Of a stretch of 7,143 nucleotides of DNA, positions 6,742 to 7,143 are shown piece after piece. The position numbers were made by a program, and so were the translations under genes. Each line of letters opens with the position of its first letter. Position 1 is the stretch's first letter. A model generated the notes under the pieces. It worked only from the letters and a program-made list of their open reading frames with translations, had not been told where the DNA came from and made no database searches. The DNA lies in NCBI GenBank assembly GCA_946183765.1, contig CAMHDC010000061.1:1-7143 (forward strand), read 5' to 3'. This stretch comes from an uncultured Clostridia bacterium. Lineage in GTDB: Bacteria > Bacillota > Clostridia > Christensenellales > CAG-138.

Positions 6742-7143
6742 TCAGCCCATTTCCAGGGCGGCGAACTGCTCCTTGAGCATGGTTTCCTGCTCCCCGCGGG
6801 AGCGGGAGATGAATTCGAAGGTCAGGTATTCAGGGTTGATCCAGTCAACGAACGCCCGGACACCGGGACAGGTGAAGGGCAGGTGCCGGTCGCATCGGAA
6901 GGCATGGGTATAGACCTGTTCCATGCGCTTCTCTGGATCGTCGGATAGGCACGGCGGATTCGCCGCCACAGACGCCATATAGGCCCCGGTCAGGGACTGA
7001 TTAAGGTGAATGCCGCGAATGGCCTTGCGGACGGCCTCCCCCTGCTCCTCGATGCGGCGGCGAAGGTATGCGAGGGCCTCCTCCTGAGTGCGCAGCGTGA
7101 GGTTTGTATGCATGAGGTGGCCCGTATCCAGCATGATGCCTTT
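6742..7143 (-). CDS. Sugar phosphate isomerase/epimerase-like TIM-barrel protein (partial, C-terminal part)
   Basis: Only the last 133 residues are visible; the frame is open to the right edge, and the first ATG in view (7134) is internal, inside a strand reading GIMLDTGHL. The pattern fits the xylose isomerase-like TIM barrel (AP_endonuc_2) fold: LDTGH (visible residues 5-9), whose Asp and His are typical metal/substrate ligands; a strand GIHLNQS (44-50) with another His; and a final strand YLTFEF (106-111) whose Glu110 is at the usual last-strand metal-ligand position. No signal peptide can be judged. The substrate is unknown; members act on sugars, sugar phosphates or inositols. The stop TGA at 6742 is followed by a purine-rich spacer without a terminator, so transcription may continue into the oxidoreductase gene, which also has its own promoter. 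Alternatives within the fold, such as an endonuclease IV relative, are less likely. Confidence 0.75.
   Translation of the reverse strand, partial: KGIMLDTGHLMHTNLTLRTQEEALAYLRRRIEEQGEAVRKAIRGIHLNQSLTGAYMASVAANPPCLSDDPEKRMEQVYTHAFRCDRHLPFTCPGVRAFVDWINPEYLTFEFISRSRGEQETMLKEQFAALEMG

Noticed and set aside
5122..6948. Plus-strand open frame of 608 codons opposite the oxidoreductase gene
   Set aside because: It is antisense to a clearly recognised gene, contains no recognisable domain, and arises because GC-rich codon use on the minus strand removes stops from the opposite frame.

Overview
This is a GC-rich stretch in which every credible gene lies on the minus strand, so transcription runs from position 7143 towards position 1. 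The protein families and signals point to a Gram-positive, Clostridia-like (Bacillota) bacterium: a small clostridial-type P-loop protein, a membrane-anchored S41 peptidase, a divergent EF-G paralogue, strong AGGAGG-type ribosome sites and sigma-A type promoters. This assignment comes from recognising families by eye; no database search was made.

In order of transcription: (1) the C-terminal part of a sugar phosphate isomerase/epimerase-like TIM-barrel protein enters from the right edge (7143-6742). (2) A consensus-like promoter (6698-6670) precedes a 518-residue FAD-dependent oxidoreductase of the UDP-galactopyranose mutase-like/amine oxidase group (6663-5107); the predicted transcription start falls on its ATG, so the mRNA may be leaderless. 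(3) A second promoter (5077-5049) drives a two-gene unit: a 137-residue P-loop protein starting at TTG (5019-4606) and a membrane-anchored, PDZ-containing S41 C-terminal processing peptidase (4593-3364). A compact intrinsic terminator (3350-3329) ends that unit. (4) An alpha/beta hydrolase (3315-2662) starts only 13 nt past the terminator U-tract and is followed after 14 nt by adenosylhomocysteinase ahcY (2647-1385). (5) A strong promoter directly after ahcY (1380-1351), with a leader containing a near-perfect hairpin, drives an EF-G-like translation factor GTPase (1261 to beyond position 1). That gene runs off the left edge, and 420 residues are visible.

The genes do not form one obvious pathway. 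They look like several short housekeeping units in a co-directional cluster: methyl-cycle turnover (ahcY with a companion hydrolase), envelope proteolysis (S41 with its P-loop partner), possible cell-surface sugar chemistry (UGM-like oxidoreductase), and an EF-G paralogue of unclear role. I saw no tRNA, rRNA, CRISPR array, insertion sequence, attachment site or origin. No stretch longer than about 125 bases lacks a gene.

The points most worth a second look are the altered GTPase motifs of the EF-G paralogue (catalytic His replaced by Gly, NKxD changed to NQMD), the predicted leaderless oxidoreductase mRNA, the TTG start of the P-loop gene, and the terminator placed immediately ahead of the hydrolase-ahcY pair. 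Nothing here is firm evidence of a new multi-gene system.
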